Below, piece after piece: positions 9,237 through 18,349 of a DNA stretch of 64,000 bases. A program made the translations under genes and the position numbers. The stretch spans positions 721,501 to 785,500 of the forward strand of contig OW568862.1 of assembly GCA_938743325.2 (NCBI GenBank). Direction: 5' to 3'. The stretch's first letter is position 1; the number at the start of each line of letters is the position of its first letter. Below the pieces are notes generated by a model. That model saw nothing but the letters and a program-made list of their open reading frames with translations. It was not told the DNA's origin and ran no database searches. The DNA comes from Pycnococcus provasolii (lineage: Eukaryota; Chlorophyta; Pseudoscourfieldiophyceae; Pseudoscourfieldiales; Pycnococcaceae).

Positions 9237-9808
9237 CTCAAGAAAAGTAGAATGCTTTATGATGGCGAGGACGCGTTACAGGTTGGTACTCACAGTACGC
9301 TCACGGGCAACCTGCAAGACCTGCAGCCATTTTTTACCACCCCCCTGCTGCCAGGGGTGTGCACTGTAAGGGGAGGGAAGTACAGGTACATAGGATGGTA
9401 AAAAACGAAAAAGGACGAGCCCGCCGCTATTTCATGTCACCTGTTCACCTGTTCACCTGTTCACCTGTTCACCTGTTCACCTGTCACCGTGCTTTCCTGT
9501 CAAGCTCGTGCTTTAGGGGTTGGGTGGGCTCGTGACCACCTCTCGGCTCTCGGCTCTCGGAACACGGTGATCACGGCCGCTTACACCGGCCGCTTTCAAG
9601 ATTCTACTTGCAGCTGGCCTTGCATTCTGTTATACCTATAGGTCGACTATTTTTACTCAACATGGTGGAGGTACGGTAAAAATCAATTGCACCGTTTCAC
9701 CGTATGGAAATACCGGTTGCAAAAAGCATCAACAATCTTATTTTGTTTTTGCTTGATGAATAAATTACTGTATATTTACACATTTAGGTACTGTATGTAT
9801 GCAGCTGT
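9237..9808. other. Spacer between two minus-strand genes
   Basis: No gene is seen. It contains the 8-bp tandem repeat listed separately and an A/T-rich stretch (9680-9795) next to the 3' end of the epimerase gene, which includes a GGTACTGTATG element. Confidence 0.6.
9441..9487. repeat. 8-bp tandem repeat CTGTTCAC (5 copies plus partial)
   Basis: Five perfect copies of CTGTTCAC from 9441 to 9480, followed by a degenerate CTGTCAC. It lies just upstream of the secreted-protein gene at 8460-9224. Confidence 0.95.
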
Positions 9809-11074
9809 TCACATGGCCTCGTTCAACACCTCGTCCTGGTACCACGCCGCAGTCTCCTTCAAGCCGTCAAGTAGCGACACGGAGCCTGTCACGCCAAGCT
9901 CGCGCTCGCGACGATCAATACTAGCACACGTGCCGACCACATCGCCGACACGATCGCCAACGCATTCAGTCCTGAGACCCGTGCCACACGCTTCGCCGAC
10001 AGCCACGGCGAAGTCTGCGACGGACGTTGGCGCTCCACTACCCGCGTTGTAACATCGAGCACCAGCTTTCGGGTCGAAGTCAGCATCATCGTCGTCCTGA
10101 TTGAGACACGCGACGACCACCCGGACGACATCGCGCACATGTGTGAAGTCGCGATACCCTCGTCCGCCACCGTACAGCTGCACCGTCTCGTCATTCAGCG
10201 CGGCATGTATGAATCGTAGCGGTGCCATATCTGCACGCCCGCGTGGTCCATACACTGTGAAAGGACGGACGATGTGGTAGGAACATTCAGGATGGAGCGA
10301 TTGCGCGACGTCCACGAGCTGTTCCCCTGCGAGTTTCGATACAGCATAAGGGGAGAGAGGTTGCCCCTTTGGAAAGTCTTCGGTGGTTGGCACAGCATCT
10401 TCAATTGACGTCCCTCCGCCACCACTTTCGTCTCCATAGACGGATGATGACGACAGGAACACGAAGCGCGACACGTGCATGTTTTGCGCCGCTTTGAGCA
10501 TGGAAGCAAGCCCAACGACGTTCACTCGCATGCACTCCACAGGATCTTTGACTGAGTCACTCACTCCTGCTCGGGCAGCGGCGTGAACCACACGGTCGAC
10601 GACGCCATCATCAGGCAAGTCGTTCATAGCCTTTTGAAGGTCGTCGACGTTTCCAACGTCTACGAACTTCACGACAAGTTGTCCCGCGTTTTCTGCGTGG
10701 GAAGCCCGTTTGATTGCGCGTTCACTGATTGCGTGTCGTCTTGATGCGTATAAGTCGATTGATTTTTCCACCTTTGATGTGCTTGGATACTCCGACGCAT
10801 TATCAATCGCGAGAACGTTGTGTCCTGCTTTGACAAGTATTTCAGCAACGTGTGATCCTATGAATCCGTGTGCACCAGTGACCATGGTGAATGACTCACC
10901 ATGGTCAGAAGATAAGCGACTCCTCAGAGGAAGCCTAGAAGCCGCCGATACCACGACGCCCCGGAGCTGACCCTGACGCTGACCCTGTGTGCGACTGCGG
11001 CCACCACCGTGAACATGATTAATGTCCCGACTGCCCGAACTACGAACACTAAGACAACCTACTAGAGGCGCCAT
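9809..11074 (-). CDS. NAD-dependent nucleotide-sugar epimerase (UDP-glucuronate 4-epimerase-like SDR)
   Basis: The 421-residue protein starts at the ATG at 11074-11072. The first 60 residues are rich in Ser, Arg and Gly and may be a targeting sequence. The extended-SDR fold follows: the NAD-binding motif TGAHGFIG at 66-73, DNASEYP after the second strand, HAAARAGV, the catalytic serine segment FLSSSSVYG, the catalytic YAVSK (Tyr and Lys), and VRPFTVYGPRGR and RDFTHVRDVV, both typical of UDP-sugar epimerases. The overall pattern is closest to UDP-glucuronate 4-epimerases, which supply UDP-galacturonate for cell-wall or scale polysaccharides. The fold and motifs are seen; the exact sugar is inferred. 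It is divergent from the Bet1-like gene across a telomere-like array. Confidence 0.8.
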   Translation of the reverse strand: MAPLVGCLSVRSSGSRDINHVHGGGRSRTQGQRQGQLRGVVVSAASRLPLRSRLSSDHGESFTMVTGAHGFIGSHVAEILVKAGHNVLAIDNASEYPSTSKVEKSIDLYASRRHAISERAIKRASHAENAGQLVVKFVDVGNVDDLQKAMNDLPDDGVVDRVVHAAARAGVSDSVKDPVECMRVNVVGLASMLKAAQNMHVSRFVFLSSSSVYGDESGGGGTSIEDAVPTTEDFPKGQPLSPYAVSKLAGEQLVDVAQSLHPECSYHIVRPFTVYGPRGRADMAPLRFIHAALNDETVQLYGGGRGYRDFTHVRDVVRVVVACLNQDDDDADFDPKAGARCYNAGSGAPTSVADFAVAVGEACGTGLRTECVGDRVGDVVGTCASIDRRERELGVTGSVSLLDGLKETAAWYQDEVLNEAM

Positions 11075-11145
11075 GGGAAATGGAATGGGATATCACAAAT
11101 GAGGTTGCTTGGATAACAGACGAGAGGACGAGGGAGGGCAGAACC

Positions 11146-11212
11146 GTAACCCCTAACCCCTAACCCCTAACCCCTAAACCTCTAACCCCTAATCGTAACC
11201 CCTAACCCCTAG
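11146..11212. repeat. Telomere-like array, (CCCCTAA)n with variants
   Basis: About seven AACCCCTAA-type units with two interruptions (CTCTAA and ATCGTAA). It lies in the divergent spacer between the epimerase (minus) and the Bet1-like SNARE (plus). Confidence 0.9.
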
Positions 11213-11493
11213 CCCCAAAGTCCCCGACCTACTCCCCTCCTACTCCCCCTACGTATTTCTATTTCTCCACTGGCAGACTGGTCGCTCCCCGCGTCCAGTC
11301 ATTTTATTGTCATTTCTGGTAAGTTGTTTGGTTTGATTTCGTTTCTCCAAAGACGCGTGAAGAAACAGCACATCTACGGGTAGTTAGCTTTGTAAGTAAG
11401 ATTGTCACGACGTCTTCTTCCTACCAAGAGTCGAAGAATCCTGGGAGAGGTGGAGGATACCGGGTGCCCGTAGTGCGAGGTGGTGTTACCGAA

Positions 11494-11925
11494 ATGTCGC
11501 TCGGGAAACGAACCGTACCGTCGTTCATGGCTGGTGGTGGTGGAGGAGGAGGAGCAGGGGCCGCGCACGCACATAACAACGGAGCATCCACGTCTGACGC
11601 AGACTTGGACGTGGGACCATCCATGGGATACGACGCCGAGGCGGCGGAGGCGGAGAATGACAGAGTCGCAGGACAACTCGGAGACAGAGTCAGGCTGCTC
11701 AGGAGTATCACCAAGGATATCCACGACGAGGTGGAATCCCAAAATAGACTTCTCGATAACCTTGGCGGAGGGATGGACAGCGTCAGAGCTGCTATTGGAG
11801 GAACCATCGACCGTGTCACGCGGGCGTTTGCAACGAAGGAGAACAGACTTCTCCTCTATGTCGCGGGAGGAACGGCGCTCGTGTTGTTTGTGCTCTACTA
11901 CGCCATGCGAGGTTCGTCGTCGTAG
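11494..11925 (+). CDS. BET1: Bet1-like Qc-SNARE
   Basis: The first ATG is at 11494, giving 143 residues; the frame runs upstream only through a GTG. A Gly-rich, disordered N-terminus of about 50 residues precedes one SNARE helix (about 50-110: AEAENDRVAGQL, then ITKDIHDEVESQNRLL). The central-layer glutamine is Gln83 in ESQN. A single C-terminal span (LLLYVAGGTALVLFVLYYA) ends in a four-residue tail. This is the layout of Bet1/BS14 proteins, which act in ER-to-Golgi vesicle fusion. The length is slightly above the usual 115-140 because of the N-terminal extension. TGTAA directly follows the stop. The family call is firm; the pathway is from the family. Confidence 0.85.
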   Translation: MSLGKRTVPSFMAGGGGGGGAGAAHAHNNGASTSDADLDVGPSMGYDAEAAEAENDRVAGQLGDRVRLLRSITKDIHDEVESQNRLLDNLGGGMDSVRAAIGGTIDRVTRAFATKENRLLLYVAGGTALVLFVLYYAMRGSSS

Positions 11926-12077
11926 TGTAATAACCACCAAACACCAAAGCTTTCCCCTTTCTTTTTAAATATCACCTCACCCACACCACAGGACTACAGG
12001 AGGGAGGGAAGAGGCGTGTGTTTTCTTTTTTCTTTTTTTTTGTTTACCACACCAACGGTGCAGTTACACACAGAACC

Positions 12078-13264
12078 TTAGTAGATCCTGATCGGCGCCC
12101 CCATGGACGACTTCAGGTACAGGCACTTGACGTTTTGCCAAGCCTTTTTCAGCAAACTGACGAGGAAGTTGACGGACATCTGCGTGTTCAGGAAGATCTC
12201 ACGCTCCGTCAAGCCGCAATTTCCAACAGCCACACCCATGCACAGCACCTTCTTCAGCTGAAACTTGATGCTCGCCTTGATCTCGTTCACCTTCACCTCC
12301 AATGGCGTGTCCTTCGTGACGAGCGTCGGGAACTTGCCAGCCTTGTTCAGGCCAGGTCCAAGCAGACGTGGGATCTGCTTGATGACGCTCTCAGACGACA
12401 AGAAGGCGTGGTACTTCTTCGCCAGCTTCTTCACAAGTTTCTTGTTCTTGTTGAGCTTCTTCAAGGCGTCGACGTCCATGCTGTCAACACCAATCTTCTG
12501 CGCCTCCTCGCAGTGCGCCGCGTCTCCGAGAACGCAGATCTTCATCTTCGGTCGCGGGATGAAGGGCAGCTTGACGGTACCGCTGAAACGCTTGTCCTTC
12601 TGCGGGTCATAGTTCTTCAAGCCAATCTGCAGCTCAATCGTCTCCACGAACTTCCTGTTCTTCTCCTTGGAGGCGGCGAGGAGCTGCGTGATGCTGTCGC
12701 GAAGCACGTCAGAACTGAGCTTCGACTAAAGGTGGTTAAAAGAAAGAAGAGAGAGAGAGAGAGAGTGTGTGTGTGTTGTGTTGAGTTGTGAGTGCAAAGT
12801 CCGGTCATGCATGGACGGTTTTTGGTTGGGGTTGCGCCTGCCTGCACATAACGTATCCCTTGACCCCACCCAACGACCTCCCTTGCCTCCTCGCGCGCGC
12901 GCGCGCGCGTGTGTGTACGCAGCAGCAGACGATGTTGATGCGCTGGCTTCGTCTCATCATCGACGACGACGACGCTCCTTGCACGCACCACTCCAAGCCA
13001 AAGCCACCACCACGCCGAGCAACCACCCTCTCAACACCACGACCACGACTCCTCCCGGATGCCGCACATCCGCGGATGATGCCGACGAATGAAAGAAAAA
13101 GCCACTTTCATGACATACGACAAAAACACCAACGACAACCGCCAAAAACGCAACCAAACCAACCACCAAACCACCACAACCAAACCAATCACCACAATAG
13201 ATGAAACAACCACCACCACCAAACAAACATGAGCCACCAAGCAAGGAGCCAAAGCACGTACCAT
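12078..13264 (-). CDS. RPL10A: 60S ribosomal protein L10a (uL1), two exons
   Basis: Exon 2 is 12725-12078 and encodes [16 protein letters not shown] to the end (GAPIRIY). It has no ATG of its own. Exon 1 contributes only the start codon at 13264-13262, immediately followed by a strong donor (ATG|GTACGTG); the acceptor reads CACCTTTAG at 12726. The intron is 536 bp. The spliced product is 216 residues, the normal length for eukaryotic uL1, and the restored start [11 protein letters not shown] matches the family. uL1 forms the mobile L1 stalk that helps deacylated tRNA leave the ribosome. It shares a 436-bp divergent promoter with uL10/P0. Product certain; the start-codon intron is a strong inference from frame and splice sites. 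Confidence 0.93.
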
Positions 13265-13700
13265 GTTTGTCAAACGTGTGCCGCAAAGAGTGTTATGTGC
13301 AGCGATTTCACCTTTCACCACCGGGGGGGACGCCCCTCCGCCGACACCCCCCTGAAGGCCCTGTGAAGAGCGGCGGCTTCCCCTGAGCTCCCCGTGGAGG
13401 AGCTTCACGGGGATGTTCGAACCGGGATCCCCCCCGGGATTGGCCTTGGACTTATTTCCCCCTTTGCATTTGCATTTGTGTGTCGGCGGCGACCCTCCTT
13501 GGGTTTTGGTTCGGTGCAGTGCTTCCTTAACTTTCGAGTCATTCTCTGTGCTTTGGCTAAGTCGCTCGTGTTCACTGCTGTGTGTGTTCATAAGCGTACC
13601 TTCTGTCTATCTTTTTGATAAGTCAGTTGGGCCTTCGTTCTTTTCATTTCCTTTCTAGTACTTTTTCGTTTTTCGTTTTTCTCAATTTTCTGGAATCAAA
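13265..13700. promoter_or_regulatory. Bidirectional promoter of the uL1 and uL10 genes
   Basis: The two ribosomal stalk-protein genes are transcribed away from each other and have only these 436 bases between start codons. The plus side ends with pyrimidine-rich tracts (about 13605-13690), typical of ribosomal-protein 5' leaders. A G/C-rich block with short inverted repeats lies at 13320-13440. No TATA box is obvious. Confidence 0.6.
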
Positions 13701-14522
13701 ATGGTGGTTCGTGCCAAGAAAGAAGAGTTTGATGCCAAGCTGTGCGGGTACCTCGACGAGTACGACCGAGGCTTCCTCGTGCACGCCGACTTCGTCGGAT
13801 CCAAGCAGTTCGCCGACATTCGCATGGCGCTCCGCAAGGTGGGCGAGACGCGCGTGCTCATGGGAAAGAACACGCTCACGAAGCGCTCGATCCGCGCTCA
13901 CGCCGAGCGCACCGGCGAGACGAAGTGGCTCGGATTCCTCGACCTCCTCGTCGGCAACGTCGGCATCGTCTTCACGAAGGGCGAGTTCACCGACGTGCGC
14001 GCCGTCATCGGCGAGTACAAGGTTGGTGCCGTGGCCAAGTCGGGTGTCATCGCCCCCGTGTCCGTGACTGTGCCCGCCGGCAACACCGGCATGGACCCGT
14101 CGCAGACGTCTTTCTTCCAGGCGCTCAACATCGCCACGAAGATTAACAAGGGACAGGTTGAGATCCTGAACGATGTCACCGTCGTCACGGTCGGCGAAAA
14201 GGTGGGAACCTCCGAGGCGGCACTTCTCGCCAAGCTCGGAATCAAGCCGTTCGAGTATGGCCTCGAGATCCAGAAGGTGTTCGAGAGCGGCAACATCTTC
14301 GATGCCGCCGTTCTGGACATCTCCGACGACGACCTCGCCGCCTCGGCGGCGGTCGCCATCAACAAGGTGACTGCGCTTGCGCTTGCGACGGGCTACCCCG
14401 CGCTCTCCGCGACGCCGCACCTTGTTGTCAACGGCTACAAGAACCTGCTCCGCATCGCGCTTGCCACGGACTACGACTGGCCGCTGGCTGCGAAGATCAA
14501 GGATATGATTGCAGGTTTGTAA
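13701..14522 (+). CDS. RPLP0: 60S acidic ribosomal protein P0 (uL10), lacking the usual C-terminal tail
   Basis: The frame starts MVVRAKKEEFDAKL and encodes 273 residues. The uL10 N-terminal domain (LRKVGETRVLMGKNTL), the central domain (PAGNTGMDPSQTSFFQAL, GIKPFEYGLEI) and the P1/P2-binding helices (about 200-265) are all present. The protein then ends ...KIKDMIAGL-stop. Family members normally continue for 40-50 more residues through an Ala-rich hinge to an acidic tail ending in a GFGLFD-type motif that contacts translation factors. I looked for that tail in the following kilobase in all forward frames and did not see it. A possible donor (GCAG|GTTTGT) overlaps the stop. Product certain; the missing tail is real in this sequence but could lie in an unseen exon. 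Confidence 0.9.
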   Translation: MVVRAKKEEFDAKLCGYLDEYDRGFLVHADFVGSKQFADIRMALRKVGETRVLMGKNTLTKRSIRAHAERTGETKWLGFLDLLVGNVGIVFTKGEFTDVRAVIGEYKVGAVAKSGVIAPVSVTVPAGNTGMDPSQTSFFQALNIATKINKGQVEILNDVTVVTVGEKVGTSEAALLAKLGIKPFEYGLEIQKVFESGNIFDAAVLDISDDDLAASAAVAINKVTALALATGYPALSATPHLVVNGYKNLLRIALATDYDWPLAAKIKDMIAGL

Positions 14523-15527
14523 GCTGCTAGGTGGTGGCAACATAGTCTACCGACCTGGTGCGTCCCTCTTTTTTTCTTTTTTTTCTTTCTTTGGGCAAGA
14601 AGCAGGAGCGAGTTTGTGTTTCTTCTTTGTAACCGAATTAATTCGTCTTTGACCCTTTTGTGTTCGAAGATTCAATTCATACCTGTACTTACCGTCTTTT
14701 GTGTGTTTTTCAAAGACTTTAAGTACAGTACGAACTACCTTATCGTAGTGAAAGGTTGAGCCTAGGGTACTGTACAGTACAAGAATACGGTAGTCTATCT
14801 TATGGTATGTACTCATGCCTGCCGTTGTGCATCTACAGTAACTTACTGCATGGGATCCCTCTCTCGAGCCCCACCAGAACACGTTTGCATGTACATACGG
14901 TACATACTTAACCACCAGTACAGTACAGTATTCTTACCGTAACTCGTAAGTACCTGTAACTTATGAGGCAGAGGAGGCAGAGTCTAATATTATTATTTCC
15001 ATCCACTGGTCAGCCTGGCACTGGTCATGCATGCATCGTGATCTCTCTCTCTCTCACATGTGGGTGGCAAGCCCCTCGTTATATGTCTCACTGTGTGGAA
15101 CGCCCGACTTGGAACCCCGAACCAACTCCCTGCCCAAGGGCATATTAAGCCCGATTAAGGTTAACCCACCTAGGGGTTACTATGCCCTTGCCTGGAGCCT
15201 GCCCCGCACCAACTTCCCTCGTCAGTCGTGCAGAACAGTCTGTTTTCGTCGTTTTTGGGGAAGGTCGGGGTGTTTGGGTGGGATCGGGAATCGGGACCCG
15301 ACAGCCCGATAACCGACTCTATTTCCCGACACTATTTCCCGAAGATTTCCCGACTCAATTTCCCGACTCAATTTCCCGACTGGTTCTGTTTTTCCGACAC
15401 GATACTCGTCGACTGGACTTGGTTACTTCACTTCAACTCACAAAGACTTTCATCCATCCACTCAACAAACACTTTCATTCCGTCTTACACTGTGAGTTGT
15501 TGTTTCACTTCACATCTTCATTGTTCA
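14523..15527. other. 1-kb spacer with no recognisable gene
   Basis: Contains the P0 3' flank (TGTAA at 14628-14632), palindromic GTAC elements (14767-14780 and 14917-14930) and, at about 15318-15385, repeated TTTCCCGAC units just before the next gene. No coding potential seen. Confidence 0.6.
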
Positions 15528-16328
15528 ATGGGATCCCTCTCTTCCCCGTCTTCCATTATAACCTTTCAATTTCAAGGACAAACCATCGAACTCGACACGG
15601 CATCATATGTAGACACCATGGTGAAAATTCCGTCGAAAGTCGGATATGTCCTCATCACCTCACTCGGATACTTCTTGGGCCTATCCGCGAAAGTCTACGA
15701 CGTATGCGTGGAGAACTTCCCGCACGATACCATACGCATCTATGGAGAAAAGGCGGGCAAGATTCTCGACGACGTACGAGACTCTGAACACTACAAACGA
15801 GTCGCAGGTGTGGTAGGAAAGTCACTACAGGACCTGTCAGATAAACTGGGTGTGGAAATCAAATTCAAACCATCAGCAGCAACATTGAACGTGACCGACG
15901 ACATTGAAAGTGCTGCAGCGGGAGATACGAGCAGTGCCGCCGCCGTCGCCGCCGCCGCGTTGCCGCCGCTGCCGGCGCAGAACTTTGCGGTGCCCGCTCC
16001 ACCACCACCCATCCGAACGACACCGCAACAGCCACCACCACCGCCAACCGTCACAGCAGCAGCAGCAGCAGCACCAGTAGCAGCAGTAGCACCAGTAGCC
16101 ACCACAAATACAGCACACGCCGAACCTGAACCAGCGCCGCCAGCCGCTCCGCCGCAGCCAACGCCGCCAGCTGAGCCAGCTGCTCCTGCTAGCGCTGCCC
16201 CGGAACCACCTACTTTACCACCCGCGGAGGAGGTGACGGCGGCGATGGCAGAAGTGACATCATCACCAACCGCAAACCCGGAAAAGAAGAAGAAGAACAA
16301 AAGCGGACGAGGAAAGAAGGAAGGGTGA
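15528..16328 (+). CDS. Unrecognised protein with hydrophobic segment and Pro/Ala-rich tail
   Basis: The first ATG is at 15528 (MGSLSSPSS), giving 266 residues; MVKIPSKVGY at 15618 is an alternative start. Residues 31-60 hold a moderately hydrophobic stretch (KVGYVLITSLGYFLGLSAKVYD). A charged region follows (IYGEKAGKILDDVRDSEHYKRVAG), then about 130 residues almost entirely of Ala, Pro, Val and Thr, and a Lys-rich end (EKKKKNKSGRGKKEG). The Pro/Ala linker with a basic end is unlikely to fold. I do not recognise the family. The leader carries several TTTCCCGAC repeats. Coding is likely from the length and the 3' Lys-rich end, but weakly supported. Confidence 0.5.
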   Translation: MGSLSSPSSIITFQFQGQTIELDTASYVDTMVKIPSKVGYVLITSLGYFLGLSAKVYDVCVENFPHDTIRIYGEKAGKILDDVRDSEHYKRVAGVVGKSLQDLSDKLGVEIKFKPSAATLNVTDDIESAAAGDTSSAAAVAAAALPPLPAQNFAVPAPPPPIRTTPQQPPPPPTVTAAAAAAPVAAVAPVATTNTAHAEPEPAPPAAPPQPTPPAEPAAPASAAPEPPTLPPAEEVTAAMAEVTSSPTANPEKKKKNKSGRGKKEG

Positions 16329-16735
16329 GCAAAGGAAAACGACTTGACACAAAAAAAATGGTCTTTTTAACCCGGTAACAATTCACACGAAAGTTATTAT
16401 TTTTCTTACGACAAACAAGCGGGCGACTATTATGACACACCACACTACAGACTTAAGAGCACACGCAACCACCACTCTAGCTTAGCAGCACGTTTGCTTT
16501 TGGATTGTTTTGGAAAATTTTGCTTTTACTCATTTCATTGATTTCTATTCTATTCATTTCATTCACTCTTCACCGTCTTCACGATTTTTCGCCTGTACGC
16601 GCACAATAAAAAACCATTCTCAACGCCTCAGATCAAATAAAGTTGTTAGATCGAAACAACCTTGATATTGTTGTTCCACCTCCCTGAGAGAGGTGCTGGC
16701 AAGCCACGCATGCCGTCACGAACACAGAAGCCATC

Positions 16736-18349
16736 CTAGCTCACTGCGACGTCCGTGTTCTCACTTGAACCGGCGCCGCCCTCGGGGCAACCTCGACGCA
16801 GCGCCTTGCGTGGCGGTTCCTCCACGCGGCCAACCGCGTCCGGGCTCGCGCCACGCTTCGGGGCGACCGTCGCGTGCTTTTGGTCCGCACTCACGTGCAC
16901 CTCCTCGCCTCCACTTCCGGCAGCCATCTCGCGCCGACGAGCGCGACTTTTGTCCAGAAGGCGGCGCGCAAGCGAACGCACGCGCTCGTGGCGCTGGCGC
17001 AGCTCCATCGAGCTCGCGCGCTCAAAGGCGAGCTCGCGGGTGAGACGATCCACACGATCAGCCGATGCGCGCAGCGCGGTTACCGCACGCCCAGACGTTG
17101 TGTTGGTGGGATCACAGGCATCGTCGAGGTCGTCCTCGTCAGCCAACATGGCGTCTGCCACAGCTCGTGCCTCGTCCGCCACCATGCCTGCATCGTCGAG
17201 GCCGCCGTCGCCTCCCATCACGCTCGCCGGAGAGGTGGAGTTGTACAGCACCGTGCAGCGCGACTCGAGCATTGTCGCTCGCGCCTCCGCCTCCTCAAGA
17301 CGAGATGCCATGGACGACAGAGCTGCCTGCACCGCCTGCCACTGCTCCGACCGCACCGTGATCACGCCGTTGGGAAGGCGGAAGGGAAGGCCGGGAACAC
17401 TTCCCATGCCACCGGCGGAACTGCTCAGACGTCGTCGTCGCGTGGACCCGACGCGGCCGCGAGGCAACGACCCGGAGTTGGAACGAGGCAATGGCCCGGA
17501 GCTTGAGCGAGGTAGGCCGTTGTTCGCACGGTCAAAATCACCAGAGGATGGCGACACCTGTGCACCACCACCACGCTGGTGCGGGTGTGTTGCAGGCCGC
17601 GGAGGCTGGCGCGCAGTTGCATGCGCTCGCCCGCCGCGCGCTCGAGCCAGACGTGAGTCTCGTGCCTCCAGCTCAGCCTGCGTCAGCTCCGCATCATCTT
17701 CCGCACGGCAGTCTGCATCAGCGAAGGGAACGCGCTCCATGCAGAGGTCCGTCGTCTTAGCCTTTTTGTCACCGTGCATGACAAGGTCATGCTGGTAACC
17801 GTAGATGACGAGGTCAAGCTGGCTTTGGATGTGCTCGTCGCACTGGTGAACGCGCTGCCTGTGGCTGCCACCCGTGTACTTGGCGCTAGCGCCAAACGTG
17901 TCGATGTACCGTATGTAGTCCTTCGGTTGGTCGATGGGCGCGCGTGCCGTGGTTGACGGCTCTGCGGCGCCTGCCGCCGCACCCTGCTCCTTTTCCTTGT
18001 TCTCAACGAGACTGTCGTAGTTGTGAAGGTTCAGGTGTTCCTGCGAAGAGTTGCAGCGGCGCAGCGAGGGTCTGCTGCCTTGAAAGCCGAGCGAGTTGGT
18101 AGGATTTAGGGTGCTCGGTCCTGGCAGCGAGGGTGATCCCATGGGCGAGCGCGCAGGCGAGGCAGAAAAGCTGTCATATGCCGCGAGAGCGCAGCTTCGA
18201 CGCGGCCTTGCACTTGGTGACGCGCCACCGGGGCAAGCACCACGCAGTGGCTCGATCAGGCGCACACCAGGGCACTGGATCTCGTGTTTTTGTTTCGTTG
18301 GTTGTGTCATTGGTGTCGGAGCTGTTTCAGGTCCAGCCGTTGCAATCAT
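16736..18349 (-). CDS. Unrecognised, mostly disordered protein with a C-terminal coiled coil
   Basis: The first ATG is at 18349-18347, giving 537 residues. A long Ser/Pro/Arg-rich region (about 1-130) includes a short conserved-looking block (DYIRYIDTFGASAKYTGGSHRQRVHQCDEH is its core, given here only in part: DYIRYIDTFG near 145). An RS-type low-complexity stretch (RSSSGPLPRSNSGSLPRGR) follows. Three helical segments then lie between about 335 and 490 (WQAVQAALSSMASRLEEAEA; RAVTALRASADRVDRLTREL; RVRSLARRLLDKSRARR), with an acidic insert between them. It ends with basic and acidic patches. No catalytic motif is seen. Possibly a nuclear or cytoskeletal scaffold; not assigned. Confidence 0.5.
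   Translation of the reverse strand: MIATAGPETAPTPMTQPTKQKHEIQCPGVRLIEPLRGACPGGASPSARPRRSCALAAYDSFSASPARSPMGSPSLPGPSTLNPTNSLGFQGSRPSLRRCNSSQEHLNLHNYDSLVENKEKEQGAAAGAAEPSTTARAPIDQPKDYIRYIDTFGASAKYTGGSHRQRVHQCDEHIQSQLDLVIYGYQHDLVMHGDKKAKTTDLCMERVPFADADCRAEDDAELTQAELEARDSRLARARGGRAHATARQPPRPATHPHQRGGGAQVSPSSGDFDRANNGLPRSSSGPLPRSNSGSLPRGRVGSTRRRRLSSSAGGMGSVPGLPFRLPNGVITVRSEQWQAVQAALSSMASRLEEAEARATMLESRCTVLYNSTSPASVMGGDGGLDDAGMVADEARAVADAMLADEDDLDDACDPTNTTSGRAVTALRASADRVDRLTRELAFERASSMELRQRHERVRSLARRLLDKSRARRREMAAGSGGEEVHVSADQKHATVAPKRGASPDAVGRVEEPPRKALRRGCPEGGAGSSENTDVAVS

Noticed and set aside
13409-13445. tRNA-like TTCGAACC segment
   Set aside because: The flanks do not form acceptor, D and anticodon stems. 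The same was true for GTTCGAAC near 51660 and CTCGAACC near 59429.
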